Source of the DNA: Clostridia bacterium
GTDB lineage: Bacteria; Bacillota; Clostridia; Christensenellales; CAG-138
Reading direction: 5' to 3'
DNA length: 64,000 nt
Assembly (NCBI GenBank): GCA_017538255.1
Contig: JAFYJD010000010.1
Location: 124,001-188,000, forward strand
A program made the position numbers and the translations under genes. Shown here one piece after another: positions 41,856 to 50,719 of the stretch. The notes beneath the pieces were generated by a model. It was not told the DNA's origin. It searched no databases and saw nothing but the letters and a program-made list of their open reading frames with translations. The stretch's first letter is position 1; each line of letters starts with the position of its first letter.

Positions 41856-44800
41856 TTACAGTTCGATGCCGAGCGCCATACGCAGTATGCGCATCGCATC
41901 GATGATATCGATCCTGCCGTCGCAGTTCACGTCGGCGCAGTATTCGCCGTAGGCGTCCAAACGGTCGATAAGCCCCAGCGCGCGGCGCATCGCAGCGGCA
42001 GCATCCACGATATCCAACGAGTGATCGTGGTTGGCGTCGCCCGTAATGCCGAAATTGACAGCCTCAACGAACCCGAGAAGGTTCTCATTCGCGCTGATCC
42101 TGACGGGTTCTTCGCTGCCGCTTGTGTCCGGGATGATCTTGAGATTTACAAGCGAGAGCAGGGCGGCATAGTTTGCGCCGCTTGGCAGTTCGCAAGTGAT
42201 GGAAACCTCGCCGTTTGCGCCGATGTATTCGGTAATGTCGTAGTACAGTTCGGTCGTGTGAGTAATCATGATCGATCGGCCGGTCTCGTCCTTGAACTGC
42301 TCGCCGTTGATCTTGACGACGACGGGATTTCCGGTGGGCGATTTAAGGCTGATATGAAGCGCGGAATAATCGCCGCCTATATTGAACGCGACGGAACTTG
42401 TTGCTTCAACGTAGATCTCGTTCAGCGAGTTAATGAGGAGAGATTTGCCTTCCTTTACGATGCCGCCGTCAAAGAAAAGATTCATAGCCGATTCGCCGGT
42501 TATGGTATAGTCGTTTTCAACAAGAGCCCTAACGTTCCTATATTCGGGACTGCTTTCATTGAATGCCGCGTACGCTTCTTCATAAGCGTTCTTCCCAAGA
42601 GGATCGTAGATCCTGATCGCGTCGAGTTGAACGGTTAACTCCTCGCCGCCCATAACGGCGTATTTCTTGTCAATATCGATCCGCGTGTATTCGACATCCT
42701 CAAGCCCCGGGATCGCGCTCGCGGCACCTGAGAAGGGGGAGTATATCGCGAGCAGGCGAACCTTATAACTGTCGTCCGCAAGATCAAGACAACGGTAGAT
42801 CGGGCATTGATAGAGATCGCCGTATTCACATACAAGCGAGGCGTCGACGATGGCGTGAGCGCTGTTCGCTCCGTTGTAGCAATAGGCTTCGTCGGCGGGA
42901 ACGATGTCTATCGCAACGGTTCCGGTGGTCGCGCCGCAGAGCGAGATTATGTCAATGCCCGTGCCGGTGAAGGTAAACTCCGCGCACGGCCATTTGCCGC
43001 CGGCCATAACGTCGCGCATCATATCCTTCGTAATGGTAACGGTATGCGCCGTACCGTTGGACATCGCGGTATCGTTCGCATAGGAAGCGTCGTAGCCGAA
43101 CACGCCGCCGCTCTTTTGCACGTTGCCGCTCGCCGTGCCGATGACGGACCAGTTCGCAACACCGTCGGTATAGGTGATGGATTCGCAGTAGTCCTCGTAC
43201 AGAACGTTCGTGGCGGGCAGGAAGGTGAGCCGCGTCCACTCGCAGCTGCCGTTCGCGTTCTTAAGCAGCGCCATCGTGGTCAGTTTCTCGGTGTTGATTG
43301 TGGGGGAAGCGAAGTTGAGCGTGCCGTAGTCGAGCGATACGGAGGTCAGCGCGCCGCTGACGGAAGTATCTGCGGGATCGCATTTCTGCACCCTGTCGTT
43401 GACTGAGATGACGCTGCCGCCGCCGGTGTAGCCGAAGTTCACTCCGAAATCATAGGGCACGTAGCGCTCGGTGATCGTTATCTCGGCGTCGGGAATGCTT
43501 TCGTAAGGCGTTACGGTATTATCGATCATCGTGCCGAACCAGTTGTAATCGCCGAGTACGGAATAGGATCCGGGAGTCTTGGAGGCCGTGGGATCATCGT
43601 CGCTGAATACCACGCCGGTGATATAGAATACGAACTTGTAACCCCGATAGCTACCTCCGTCGTTATTGCAGGCGTTTTCCGCCCAGTTTATACCGGAGAT
43701 CTGCGTCATATTAAGCCAAACGCCAATATCCGTGTTCGATCCGGCAACGCTTGCAACGGGCGTATCGGAGAAGATGAATTTGCCGTCCGCGCCGATGCCG
43801 ACGCAGGGCAGAAAGTAATACCCGTAACGGGTGTCGGTCGAGTATTGAAATTGGCTTTGGGAGATGCTGTCAAACAGAGAATAACCAGTGTCGTAGGGGC
43901 AGTCGCTGCCGGCAAAGTAGGCGCTCGTAACGATGGTAAATGTGCCGTCTTCTTCAATGAACGTTTCCTTTTCAAACTTCATACCGGTCTCGCGGGGCTC
44001 GTCCCCGATATTGCCGCCGCCGACATTCAGCTTGATGCCGTAGTACTTAAGGCTACCGTGCGCATCGGCAGGCGGAGTGTAGACGCCGCCTACGGGTTTG
44101 ATCGTTATCGCGCCGCCTCCGTTGATATTGCAGGAGTTTTCGGTAAAGATGATGGGGCCGAGGATATTGTAAGGATTCTGTATGCCGTAATACAGGCTTG
44201 GGTCATAGCCGGACTGAAGTTTGAAGCCGTACTTGCCGTCAAGTACGCTCGCGGATGTGTTTGCCGTCAGAGCGATCCTGAAATCGCGAACAATATCGGA
44301 CGCGCTCATACCTAATACGGTGGGGCAGACTTTCTGAAACTGATTTTTAGTGCTGGTGGTCTTTGAGATCTCGGTTAGAAGAGCCTTGAAAACGCCGTTG
44401 CCGAGTTCGGATCGTGAGTAGAGATACTGTGCAAAAAGGGAGACCTGACCGTAGAGCGCCAGAATATCGGGGATGTTGTTGCTGAAGGCATACATCGTAT
44501 AGCCGTAATGCATATGAGCGTTGGTGGAAGGGTACTCCTTTGGCGGAGCATTCATTGCGTCGGGGGAGTAGGTACATCCGGTATAACTGGCCGCTCTCAA
44601 TACGATGCTGGAGCCCGGATAGCAGAGTTCCTCCGCCGCCGCGCTCATCATCTCGTTGCACCAAGTATCGTTGCGCGGCGCGACGGAGTAATGGATCATA
44701 TGCTGATACTCATGCACCATCGTGCTGTAACATCTTGAGAGATCGGCATCGCCGTTTGGCCTGTAAACGCCCGGATAGGTGTCTATGTGAAGTATCGGCA

Positions 44801-45569
44801 CCTTGTTATACGTGGAGTAGTCGTAGGGGGCGAAAAAGCCGGCGGAATACGGATTGCCAGGCGTCCAACCGTCGTCGATATTGTAGTAAAGGATATTGAC
44901 CCTGCCGTCGCCGCTGCCCGCGCTGTGAGAACCGAACGAGGCGTTCATAAGTTCGTATTTTGATTCAAACTCGGTCGCAGCGATCTCCGCAAAATCCTCG
45001 GTCAACGGATACACGTTGGCGTCCGTTGACGTCGGGGTCCAAATATAGCAGTGATCGGTCTTATAGAGCACCTTAAACTCCACGTTCCTGTTTGCAAGGG
45101 GATTGTACTGCATCAGGGCAAAGTTCGCCGTGTCGCCGACGCTGTAGGAAGCGCGGGTCGGCTCAGGAGCGTCGATATCGCAGTCGGCATATTTTTGCGA
45201 CACTTCTGTCATAAGAGCGTCCACGTCGATGATGTAGGGACAATCGCTGTCGACCATCGACTCCGCACCTTCGCCGATAAGCATATTCGTGTTGACCGTG
45301 GTATCGATGAGCCCGCTCATACTGCCGGTGCTGACCGGCTTAACGCTGGACTCGCTCGGGTTGTAGACGACGACGTAGTCGCCTTCATAACCGCCCTCGG
45401 GATCGGCATCGATGACGATGTCGTTTGTATTGATGTGCCGCGTGCCGGGCGCAAGTTTTAAACCCTCGTGTACGGGCAGCTCTGCGGCGTTCGTTTCTGC
45501 AAACGCGGAGAACGGCACGATCGCCGCGATGAGCAGTAGTGAGAGGCATAACGCACAATACCTTTTCAC
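41856..45569 (-). CDS. Large secreted M30-like metallopeptidase with accessory modules and dockerin
   Basis: 1237 residues from a GTG start with a perfect AGGAGG upstream. Signal peptide about 1-24 (cleavage after AFA). The N-terminal half is a paralogue of the 39249-41678 product, with the same GDYVVVYNPS and STGSMSGLI block and HEYQH at 286-290, followed by WCNEMMSAAAEE. From about residue 525 it differs: a long beta-rich region of about 640 residues is shared instead with the CAP protein next door. The dockerin (about 1172-1237) has loops DANHDHSLDIVD and DVNCDGRIDIID. The protease would be exported, then docked on a cohesin such as the one at 61568-62491. Substrates are unknown. Confidence 0.9.
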   Translation of the reverse strand: MKRYCALCLSLLLIAAIVPFSAFAETNAAELPVHEGLKLAPGTRHINTNDIVIDADPEGGYEGDYVVVYNPSESSVKPVSTGSMSGLIDTTVNTNMLIGEGAESMVDSDCPYIIDVDALMTEVSQKYADCDIDAPEPTRASYSVGDTANFALMQYNPLANRNVEFKVLYKTDHCYIWTPTSTDANVYPLTEDFAEIAATEFESKYELMNASFGSHSAGSGDGRVNILYYNIDDGWTPGNPYSAGFFAPYDYSTYNKVPILHIDTYPGVYRPNGDADLSRCYSTMVHEYQHMIHYSVAPRNDTWCNEMMSAAAEELCYPGSSIVLRAASYTGCTYSPDAMNAPPKEYPSTNAHMHYGYTMYAFSNNIPDILALYGQVSLFAQYLYSRSELGNGVFKALLTEISKTTSTKNQFQKVCPTVLGMSASDIVRDFRIALTANTSASVLDGKYGFKLQSGYDPSLYYGIQNPYNILGPIIFTENSCNINGGGAITIKPVGGVYTPPADAHGSLKYYGIKLNVGGGNIGDEPRETGMKFEKETFIEEDGTFTIVTSAYFAGSDCPYDTGYSLFDSISQSQFQYSTDTRYGYYFLPCVGIGADGKFIFSDTPVASVAGSNTDIGVWLNMTQISGINWAENACNNDGGSYRGYKFVFYITGVVFSDDDPTASKTPGSYSVLGDYNWFGTMIDNTVTPYESIPDAEITITERYVPYDFGVNFGYTGGGSVISVNDRVQKCDPADTSVSGALTSVSLDYGTLNFASPTINTEKLTTMALLKNANGSCEWTRLTFLPATNVLYEDYCESITYTDGVANWSVIGTASGNVQKSGGVFGYDASYANDTAMSNGTAHTVTITKDMMRDVMAGGKWPCAEFTFTGTGIDIISLCGATTGTVAIDIVPADEAYCYNGANSAHAIVDASLVCEYGDLYQCPIYRCLDLADDSYKVRLLAIYSPFSGAASAIPGLEDVEYTRIDIDKKYAVMGGEELTVQLDAIRIYDPLGKNAYEEAYAAFNESSPEYRNVRALVENDYTITGESAMNLFFDGGIVKEGKSLLINSLNEIYVEATSSVAFNIGGDYSALHISLKSPTGNPVVVKINGEQFKDETGRSIMITHTTELYYDITEYIGANGEVSITCELPSGANYAALLSLVNLKIIPDTSGSEEPVRISANENLLGFVEAVNFGITGDANHDHSLDIVDAAAAMRRALGLIDRLDAYGEYCADVNCDGRIDIIDAMRILRMALGIEL
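42211..42257 (+). repeat. 47-base perfect direct repeat, copy 1
   Basis: Identical to 46134-46180. It lies inside the shared C-terminal module of the second peptidase and codes (minus strand) for TTELYYDITEYIGANG. Sequence on both sides is clearly diverged. Confidence 0.9.
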
Positions 45570-45658
45570 AATAAAGCCTCCTATGAAGTTTGATCCATAA
45601 ACACGTCCGCTTCAGCACATAAAGCGCATCAAGCGCCGAAGCAAACTTGTTTATCTAT

Positions 45659-45687
45659 ATTTTACCACATCAAAAATAAAATGAAAA
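45659..45687 (-). promoter_or_regulatory. Promoter of the second dockerin-peptidase gene
   Basis: On the minus strand, TTTTCA (45687-45682) and TAAAAT (45664-45659), spacer 17. Confidence 0.5.
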
Positions 45688-45729
45688 GCCCTTATGCATA
45701 TTATAATGTAATAAATCGTAGGTTTTCAC

Positions 45730-45759
45730 AAAAAAACGGCATCCGTAAGCCGGATGCCG
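45730..45759 (-). terminator. Terminator after the CAP/dockerin gene
   Basis: On the minus strand, CGGCATCCG (45759-45751) pairs with CGGATGCCG (45745-45737), followed by T7. Confidence 0.88.
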
Positions 45760-45781
45760 CTGTTTTGTGGAATAAATCGGT

Positions 45782-48700
45782 TTAGTTGTTGATGCCAAGG
45801 AGCAAGCGCAGTATCCGCGCCGCATCGACGATATCGATCCCGCCGCTGAGGTCAACATCCGCGCAGTAATTGCCGTAGGCGTCCAGTTTCGCTATGCCGA
45901 GGGCGGCACGCAGCGTCGCTGCGATATCCGTTATATCAACGGTGCGGTCGTGGTTTGCATCGCCTGTAATGCCAAAGTTGACAGCCTCCACATAGATCTC
46001 AAGACCGCTGTCAGCGGAAACGGCGGGGAGAATATTGCCGCCTGTCGTGTTAGGAATCAGTTTGAGGTTTACAAGCGACAGGATCGCGTCGTAGTTTTCG
46101 CCGCTCGGCAGTTCGCACGTTACGGAGATCTCACCGTTTGCGCCGATGTATTCGGTAATGTCGTAGTACAGTTCGGTCGTATGGTCGATCGTTATCTTGT
46201 TGCCGGTTTCGTCTTTGAGCTGTTCGCCGTTTATCTTAACGATTATCGGCTTGCCGTTCGGCGATTTAAGGCTCATATGCACCGCGGAACAGTCGCCGCT
46301 CACGGTGAACGCAACGGAGCCGTTTGCCGCGATATAGGTTTCGTGAAGGGGACTGACAAGATCGTATTTTGTGCTTTTGACAGTGTGGTTTTCATCGTCG
46401 AGAAGGAGATTAAGCGCGGAGCCGTCATCAACAAGAAGTCTGATGTTCTTGAACTCGGGCTTGTATTCGTTGAACGCCTTGTAAGCCTCGACTTCCGTCC
46501 CGGCGGGGTCATAGATCCGTATGCCGTCGATCTGAACGGTGAGCGCTCCTACCGCCCTTGTTGCGGTGTTGTCGAGTTTTATAAGTTCGTACTGCGTTTT
46601 TTCAAGGCCGGGGATTGCGCCGACATCCGCGTAGGACGCGTAGAGAGCCCTGAGGCGCACTTTGTATTCGCCGTATTCAAAGCCCGTTATGCGGAGCACG
46701 GGACACTGATACAGGTCGTATCCGAGTTTGACGCGGGTATCCATGATGATGTGCCTGCTGCCGGAGCCGGTGTAGTTGTACGCCTTGTCTGCGGGAACGA
46801 TATCGGCGGCGATAAAGCCGCTTGTTTCACCGCAGCGGGAAACGAGCTCAAAGCCGGTGCCTTTGAAAGCGAACTCCGCTGTGGGCCAGCTTGCGCCGCC
46901 GGATACGGCTGTTACCATATCCCTTGTGAGCGTGACTGCGTGCGCCGTGCCGTTGGAGGCTGAGGTATCGTCGGCGTATGACGCGTCATAGCCGAAAATG
47001 CCGCCCGCGCTCGGCGCGTTGCCGGCTGAGGAGCCTTCCACCGTCCAGGGAGCGACACCGTTTGTATACGTAATGGAGGCGTTATCGTCCTCATACAGAA
47101 CGAGAGAAGCGGGCAGAAATGTGAGCCGCGACCACTCATAACCGCCGTCCGCAAACCTGATAAGCGCCCTTGATTCGACGCCGGCCGCGCTGATGCCGAC
47201 GGGCTCGAATATCACAGCGCCGCCCGTGATTGCCTCGGTATACGCATCGCCGCTCAAATAGGTGTTGTAGGCGTAGGAATCGCCGTTTTTGGCATATTGG
47301 GCGAAGGTGGTATCGATCGAAACAATGTTGCCGTCGTAAGTATATGCAAGGCCGAAGTCATAGGGCACATACCTGCTGCCGACGGTGATGCTGCATTCGG
47401 GGAAGTTTACGTCAGCTTCGCCGGTAAACCCGATATAACTCGACGAACTCGCGGCAAAAGTGCCGCTTGCGGTATCGCGGAGTTTGAAGCCGGAAACGGT
47501 TGCCTCTATCTTATAACCGCCGCCGTTGGGAAGGCAGGTATTGGCCCTGAAATCAAAACCGCCTATATTGTATGTAAGGCCCGACACACTGCTCCAACCG
47601 GAGCCGACGGTCATATTCGCGCCCGAGGGCGTACCGCTTATCGGCTTGAAGGCGTACTCGCCGTTAACGATGCCGAGGCACTCGTAAAACTTGTAGGAGA
47701 AGGTCAGTTCGTTCGTGGAGGAGTTCGTAAAATTGCGCGAGAACGCTTCGCGGATACGCGCGGTCCTGTCGTGCATCGTACCGGTCGCGTAGGCACTGTA
47801 GATGAACGAATAGGTGCCGTCCGCTTCAAGGCGCACCTGCTTGTCAACAATGAGTTCGCCATCGGTAGGAAACTCAAAATCATCCGCGTCAAAGAATACG
47901 ACTTTATAATTGAAGTCAACGGCGCTGCCGCCCTTGTCCTTTATGCCTTGGATGTTTACGGTATACACGCCGTCGTACTTGTCAACTCCGTCGGGGCGAA
48001 AGATGATGCAGTTGCTAACTCCGTAGCCGTCGTTGTTGACGCCCAAGTACTTGCCGCTCGCGGACGCGGCATAACTCTCGGTGCCGGAGAAGGTCCACGT
48101 CGCGCCGGTGTCAACGCAGGTGAGCGTAACGGTCAGATCGGAGAGAACGGGTGTGGAATACTTGGACGGGTTGAGCGTTACACTCCAACCGGTGTTCTTC
48201 TGGAACGAGGGCGTGTTGCTGGGGAAATTGCCGCTCGCGGGCCAGGCGATAAAGTTGTAGTCGCCGGGATTGGACTGACTGCGGTCAAACGCCCATTCAC
48301 AGGTGTAGTTGGGAACAAAGCCGAAACCGGTCTTGCCCATAGTCGGGTTCAATTGCCAGCGGCGATGCCCAAGATGCATAATGTTGGTGCCGCTGTTGTC
48401 GTGCATAAACTGATCGGGTACGGAGATGACGTGGTTGCCGGACGCGATGTTGCTGCTGCTCGTTGCGGTATAGCCGCGCTGATAGGTCGCCTCGTCCATA
48501 TCGGCGGGCTTCGGCTGGGGAGTATGCGAAAAACCAATCGTTCTCAAAAGCAGAGCGCCGTACTGCGAGTTTTCGGTAAGCGTCGCGTCGAGTGTAACGG
48601 GCTTAAGCCCCGCGATGCTCCTCAAGGCATTGAGCCTGTTGAGCGTGCGCTCGAGCACGCTCGATTTGACGATGCCGGGCGCGTAGGGCGAGGTTAGGCT

Positions 48701-48958
48701 CGGCTGAACGTCGAACGAGTCTGCGGGCAGGTTTTTGAGCGTGTTCTCGACCAACAGCGCGGAGATCTCCGCCTGGGTGAGTTTGGGCAGCGAAAGAACG
48801 CCGCTGTCAAGGTAGTTGACGGCGCGGGTATCATCGGCTTTCGCTGCTCCGTCGCTGCCGCCCTCTGCTGTGTTCACCGCGGAGATCATTACGGAAAATG
48901 CCGAAAAAGCAAGCAGAACTGTCAAAAGAAAAGCAAGGATGCGTTTGGTGGTTATCAT
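45782..48958 (-). CDS. Secreted CAP-domain protein with shared C-terminal modules and dockerin
   Basis: 1058 residues. Signal peptide about 1-27. A CAP (SCP/PR-1-like) domain occupies about 101-225: LNRLNALRSIAGLKPV, then FSHTPQP and GHRRWQLNP with a conserved His and Arg. Bacterial CAP proteins are secreted and linked to envelope or spore coat, with no settled enzymatic role. From about residue 365 to the end it is homologous to the second peptidase next door (IVDKQVRLEADGTYSF; RYVPYDFGL; YEWSRLTFLPASLVLYEDD; ELYYDITEYIGANGE). The dockerin (about 995-1058) has loops DANHDRTVDITD and DVDLSGGIDIVD. The start has GGAAAGGA upstream. Confidence 0.88.
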   Translation of the reverse strand: MITTKRILAFLLTVLLAFSAFSVMISAVNTAEGGSDGAAKADDTRAVNYLDSGVLSLPKLTQAEISALLVENTLKNLPADSFDVQPSLTSPYAPGIVKSSVLERTLNRLNALRSIAGLKPVTLDATLTENSQYGALLLRTIGFSHTPQPKPADMDEATYQRGYTATSSSNIASGNHVISVPDQFMHDNSGTNIMHLGHRRWQLNPTMGKTGFGFVPNYTCEWAFDRSQSNPGDYNFIAWPASGNFPSNTPSFQKNTGWSVTLNPSKYSTPVLSDLTVTLTCVDTGATWTFSGTESYAASASGKYLGVNNDGYGVSNCIIFRPDGVDKYDGVYTVNIQGIKDKGGSAVDFNYKVVFFDADDFEFPTDGELIVDKQVRLEADGTYSFIYSAYATGTMHDRTARIREAFSRNFTNSSTNELTFSYKFYECLGIVNGEYAFKPISGTPSGANMTVGSGWSSVSGLTYNIGGFDFRANTCLPNGGGYKIEATVSGFKLRDTASGTFAASSSSYIGFTGEADVNFPECSITVGSRYVPYDFGLAYTYDGNIVSIDTTFAQYAKNGDSYAYNTYLSGDAYTEAITGGAVIFEPVGISAAGVESRALIRFADGGYEWSRLTFLPASLVLYEDDNASITYTNGVAPWTVEGSSAGNAPSAGGIFGYDASYADDTSASNGTAHAVTLTRDMVTAVSGGASWPTAEFAFKGTGFELVSRCGETSGFIAADIVPADKAYNYTGSGSRHIIMDTRVKLGYDLYQCPVLRITGFEYGEYKVRLRALYASYADVGAIPGLEKTQYELIKLDNTATRAVGALTVQIDGIRIYDPAGTEVEAYKAFNEYKPEFKNIRLLVDDGSALNLLLDDENHTVKSTKYDLVSPLHETYIAANGSVAFTVSGDCSAVHMSLKSPNGKPIIVKINGEQLKDETGNKITIDHTTELYYDITEYIGANGEISVTCELPSGENYDAILSLVNLKLIPNTTGGNILPAVSADSGLEIYVEAVNFGITGDANHDRTVDITDIAATLRAALGIAKLDAYGNYCADVDLSGGIDIVDAARILRLLLGINN
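46134..46180 (+). repeat. 47-base perfect direct repeat, copy 2
   Basis: Identical to 42211-42257; part of the shared C-terminal module of the CAP/dockerin gene. Confidence 0.9.
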
Positions 48959-48991
48959 CGTTTGTTGTCCTTTCCTTTATAGTTTAATAAT

Positions 48992-49020
48992 ATTATACTA
49001 AATCCTTACGCACAGGTCAA
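48992..49020 (-). promoter_or_regulatory. Promoter of the CAP/dockerin gene
   Basis: On the minus strand, TTGACC (49020-49015) and TATAAT (48997-48992), spacer 17. The remainder of 49021-49195 has no gene that I see. Confidence 0.65.
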
Positions 49021-49140
49021 CAAAAATGTATATTGGATTATAAGACACCCTCCGCTGAAAACTGCTTGTTTGCTTTACGGGTACCGCTGGGGTGTATGCA
49101 AAAGCACGGCATCTGCCGTTCGCGCATTTATTTACAAGCA

Positions 49141-49174
49141 TTTTAAAGGGGCCCGTTTTTACTTAACGAACCCC
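49141..49174 (-). terminator. Possible terminator after aspS
   Basis: On the minus strand, GGGGTTCGTT (49174-49165) pairs with AACGGGCCCC (49157-49148) with two G-U pairs, then a weak TTTAAAA run. Confidence 0.4.
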
Positions 49175-49195
49175 TGCGGTTAAAAACGTATTCTG

Positions 49196-50527
49196 TTAGG
49201 GATTGAGCCTGTCGGGACTGCGGAAGAGGAACATCGCTTCCTTTATCGTCAGCCCGAGCAGCAGCATCGTCAATCGGTCAACGCCGAGACCGAAGCCGCC
49301 GTGCGGCGGACAGCCGTATTTGAAGAACTCAAGATAGAACTTAACGTCCTCGGCAAGCCCCTTTTCATCCGCCTGCGCTTTGAGCTGCTCGTAGCGGTGC
49401 TCGCGCTGCGCGCCCGTGGTTATCTCAACGCCGCGCCAGATGAGGTCGTAGCCGAGCGCCTTGCCGTCTTCGCGCATATGGTAGAACGCGCGCTTGACGG
49501 TGGGGTAGTCCACAACGAAGAGGAACTCGTGGCCGTACTTTTTCATAACCCAGTCAAAACTAAGCCGTTCGGCATCGGTCATAAGATCGTTCCTGTCGCC
49601 GCCTTCGGGCTTGTAGCCGTATTCCTTTTCAAGTTCATCGTAGAGTTCGTCAAGCGAAACAACGGGGAACGGTAGCGCCGGCACGATGACTTCGGTGCCG
49701 AACGCTTCTTTTATGGACTCGCCGTATTTTTCTTTGACGACGCCGAGCGCGTAAGCGAGCATACCCGCTTCCATATCCATAACGTCGCGGTAGGACTCGA
49801 TATAACTCATCTCAAGATCAAAACCGGTGAACTCGGTCGTATGCTTGCTGGTAAAGGATTTTTCCGCGCGGAAAACGGGGCCGACCTCGAATATGCGCTC
49901 AAAGCCGGAGGCCATCGCCATCTGCTTGTAAAACTGCGGGCTCTGCGCCAGATACGCCTTGCGGTCAAAATACTTGACCTCAAAAACATCCGCGCCGCTC
50001 TCGCTCGCCGCGCCGATGAGCTTGGGGGAGTGTATCTCGATAAAGCCGTTGTCCGTCAGGTATTGGCGCATCGCGTTAACGAGGCAGCTCTGCACCTTGA
50101 ACAGCAGCTGGTTTTCGTCCGTGCGCAGGTCGACCCAGCGGTAGTTGAGCCTCTGGTCGATGAACGAGCGCTCCACGGCCTGCTTTTTCTTCGTCGCGGG
50201 TATCTCCTTGCGAACGATGGGAAGAGCCTCGGCAACGGATTCGACGATTATTTCGGTTGGGAGCAGTTCAACGCCGCCGAGTTTTACGTATTCGTTCACG
50301 GCGACGGTGCCCGTGCAGCTGATGACGGAATCGGGCGTGATCTTGGCGACTTCGTCGATAAGATCTGGGCATTTTTCTTTTTCCACGGTGATCTGGAGTT
50401 TGCCGGTTATGTCCTTGATGACTATAAACGCCATCGACTTGCCGTCGCGGATGTTTTCAACAAAGCCACAGACCTTGGCGACTGCGCCGTTTTTAGAAAG
50501 GATATCCTTTATCATTGTTCTTTGCAT
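49196..50527 (-). CDS. aspS: Aspartyl-tRNA synthetase, archaeal type (probably non-discriminating Asp/Asn)
   Basis: 443 residues; bacterial-type AspRS is near 590, so this is the shorter archaeal/eukaryotic form without the GAD insertion. It charges tRNA-Asp, and in many bacteria with this form also tRNA-Asn, which then needs GatCAB amidation. The OB-fold anticodon domain is 1-110. Motif 2 has FRAEKSFTSKHTTEFTGFDL near 219-238, and motif 3 GGFGLGVDRLTMLLLG near 413-428. GGAGG lies 8 bases before the ATG. GatCAB or an AsnRS would tell which role it has; neither is in the window. Confidence 0.92.
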   Translation of the reverse strand: MQRTMIKDILSKNGAVAKVCGFVENIRDGKSMAFIVIKDITGKLQITVEKEKCPDLIDEVAKITPDSVISCTGTVAVNEYVKLGGVELLPTEIIVESVAEALPIVRKEIPATKKKQAVERSFIDQRLNYRWVDLRTDENQLLFKVQSCLVNAMRQYLTDNGFIEIHSPKLIGAASESGADVFEVKYFDRKAYLAQSPQFYKQMAMASGFERIFEVGPVFRAEKSFTSKHTTEFTGFDLEMSYIESYRDVMDMEAGMLAYALGVVKEKYGESIKEAFGTEVIVPALPFPVVSLDELYDELEKEYGYKPEGGDRNDLMTDAERLSFDWVMKKYGHEFLFVVDYPTVKRAFYHMREDGKALGYDLIWRGVEITTGAQREHRYEQLKAQADEKGLAEDVKFYLEFFKYGCPPHGGFGLGVDRLTMLLLGLTIKEAMFLFRSPDRLNP

Positions 50528-50560
50528 AGCATTATCCTCCGCAAAAAATTAACAAATAAT

Positions 50561-50588
50561 ATTATACACAAAACCGCAGCGAAATCAA
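50561..50588 (-). promoter_or_regulatory. Promoter of aspS
   Basis: On the minus strand, TTGATT (50588-50583) and TATAAT (50566-50561), spacer 16. The leader is about 30 bases, too short for a T-box. Confidence 0.5.
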
Positions 50589-50645
50589 GCCGATTATCAA
50601 ATGATAAATAAAATGACCCTAAATCGCCTCGCGGCAAAATCGCTA

Positions 50646-50674
50646 TTGATTTTGCTTTGCCCATATGATAAGAT
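50646..50674 (+). promoter_or_regulatory. Promoter of the 50720 lipoprotein gene
   Basis: TTGATT at 50646-50651 and TAAGAT at 50669-50674, spacer 17. Confidence 0.5.
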
Positions 50675-50719
50675 ATAACAACGATTTGGGGCTTTACCCC
50701 TAAATGAGGAGGACAAACG

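Noticed and set aside
40482-42638. A 718-codon open frame on the plus strand, antisense to the dockerin peptidase genes
   Set aside because: It has no family resemblance, lacks an RBS and spans the gap between two real genes on the other strand; the GC bias at third codon positions leaves the antisense frame open.
47297-48697. A 466-codon plus-strand frame inside the CAP/dockerin gene
   Set aside because: The minus-strand frame has a signal peptide, CAP domain and dockerin; the plus frame is a shadow.
49021-49195. Small RNA or riboswitch in the gap between the CAP gene and aspS
   Set aside because: Only weak pairing was found and no known motif; nothing beyond the aspS terminator candidate can be supported.
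50528-50719. T-box riboswitch upstream of aspS
   Set aside because: The leader from the promoter is only about 30 bases, and no T-box sequence or antiterminator is present; the hisS gene also lacks one.
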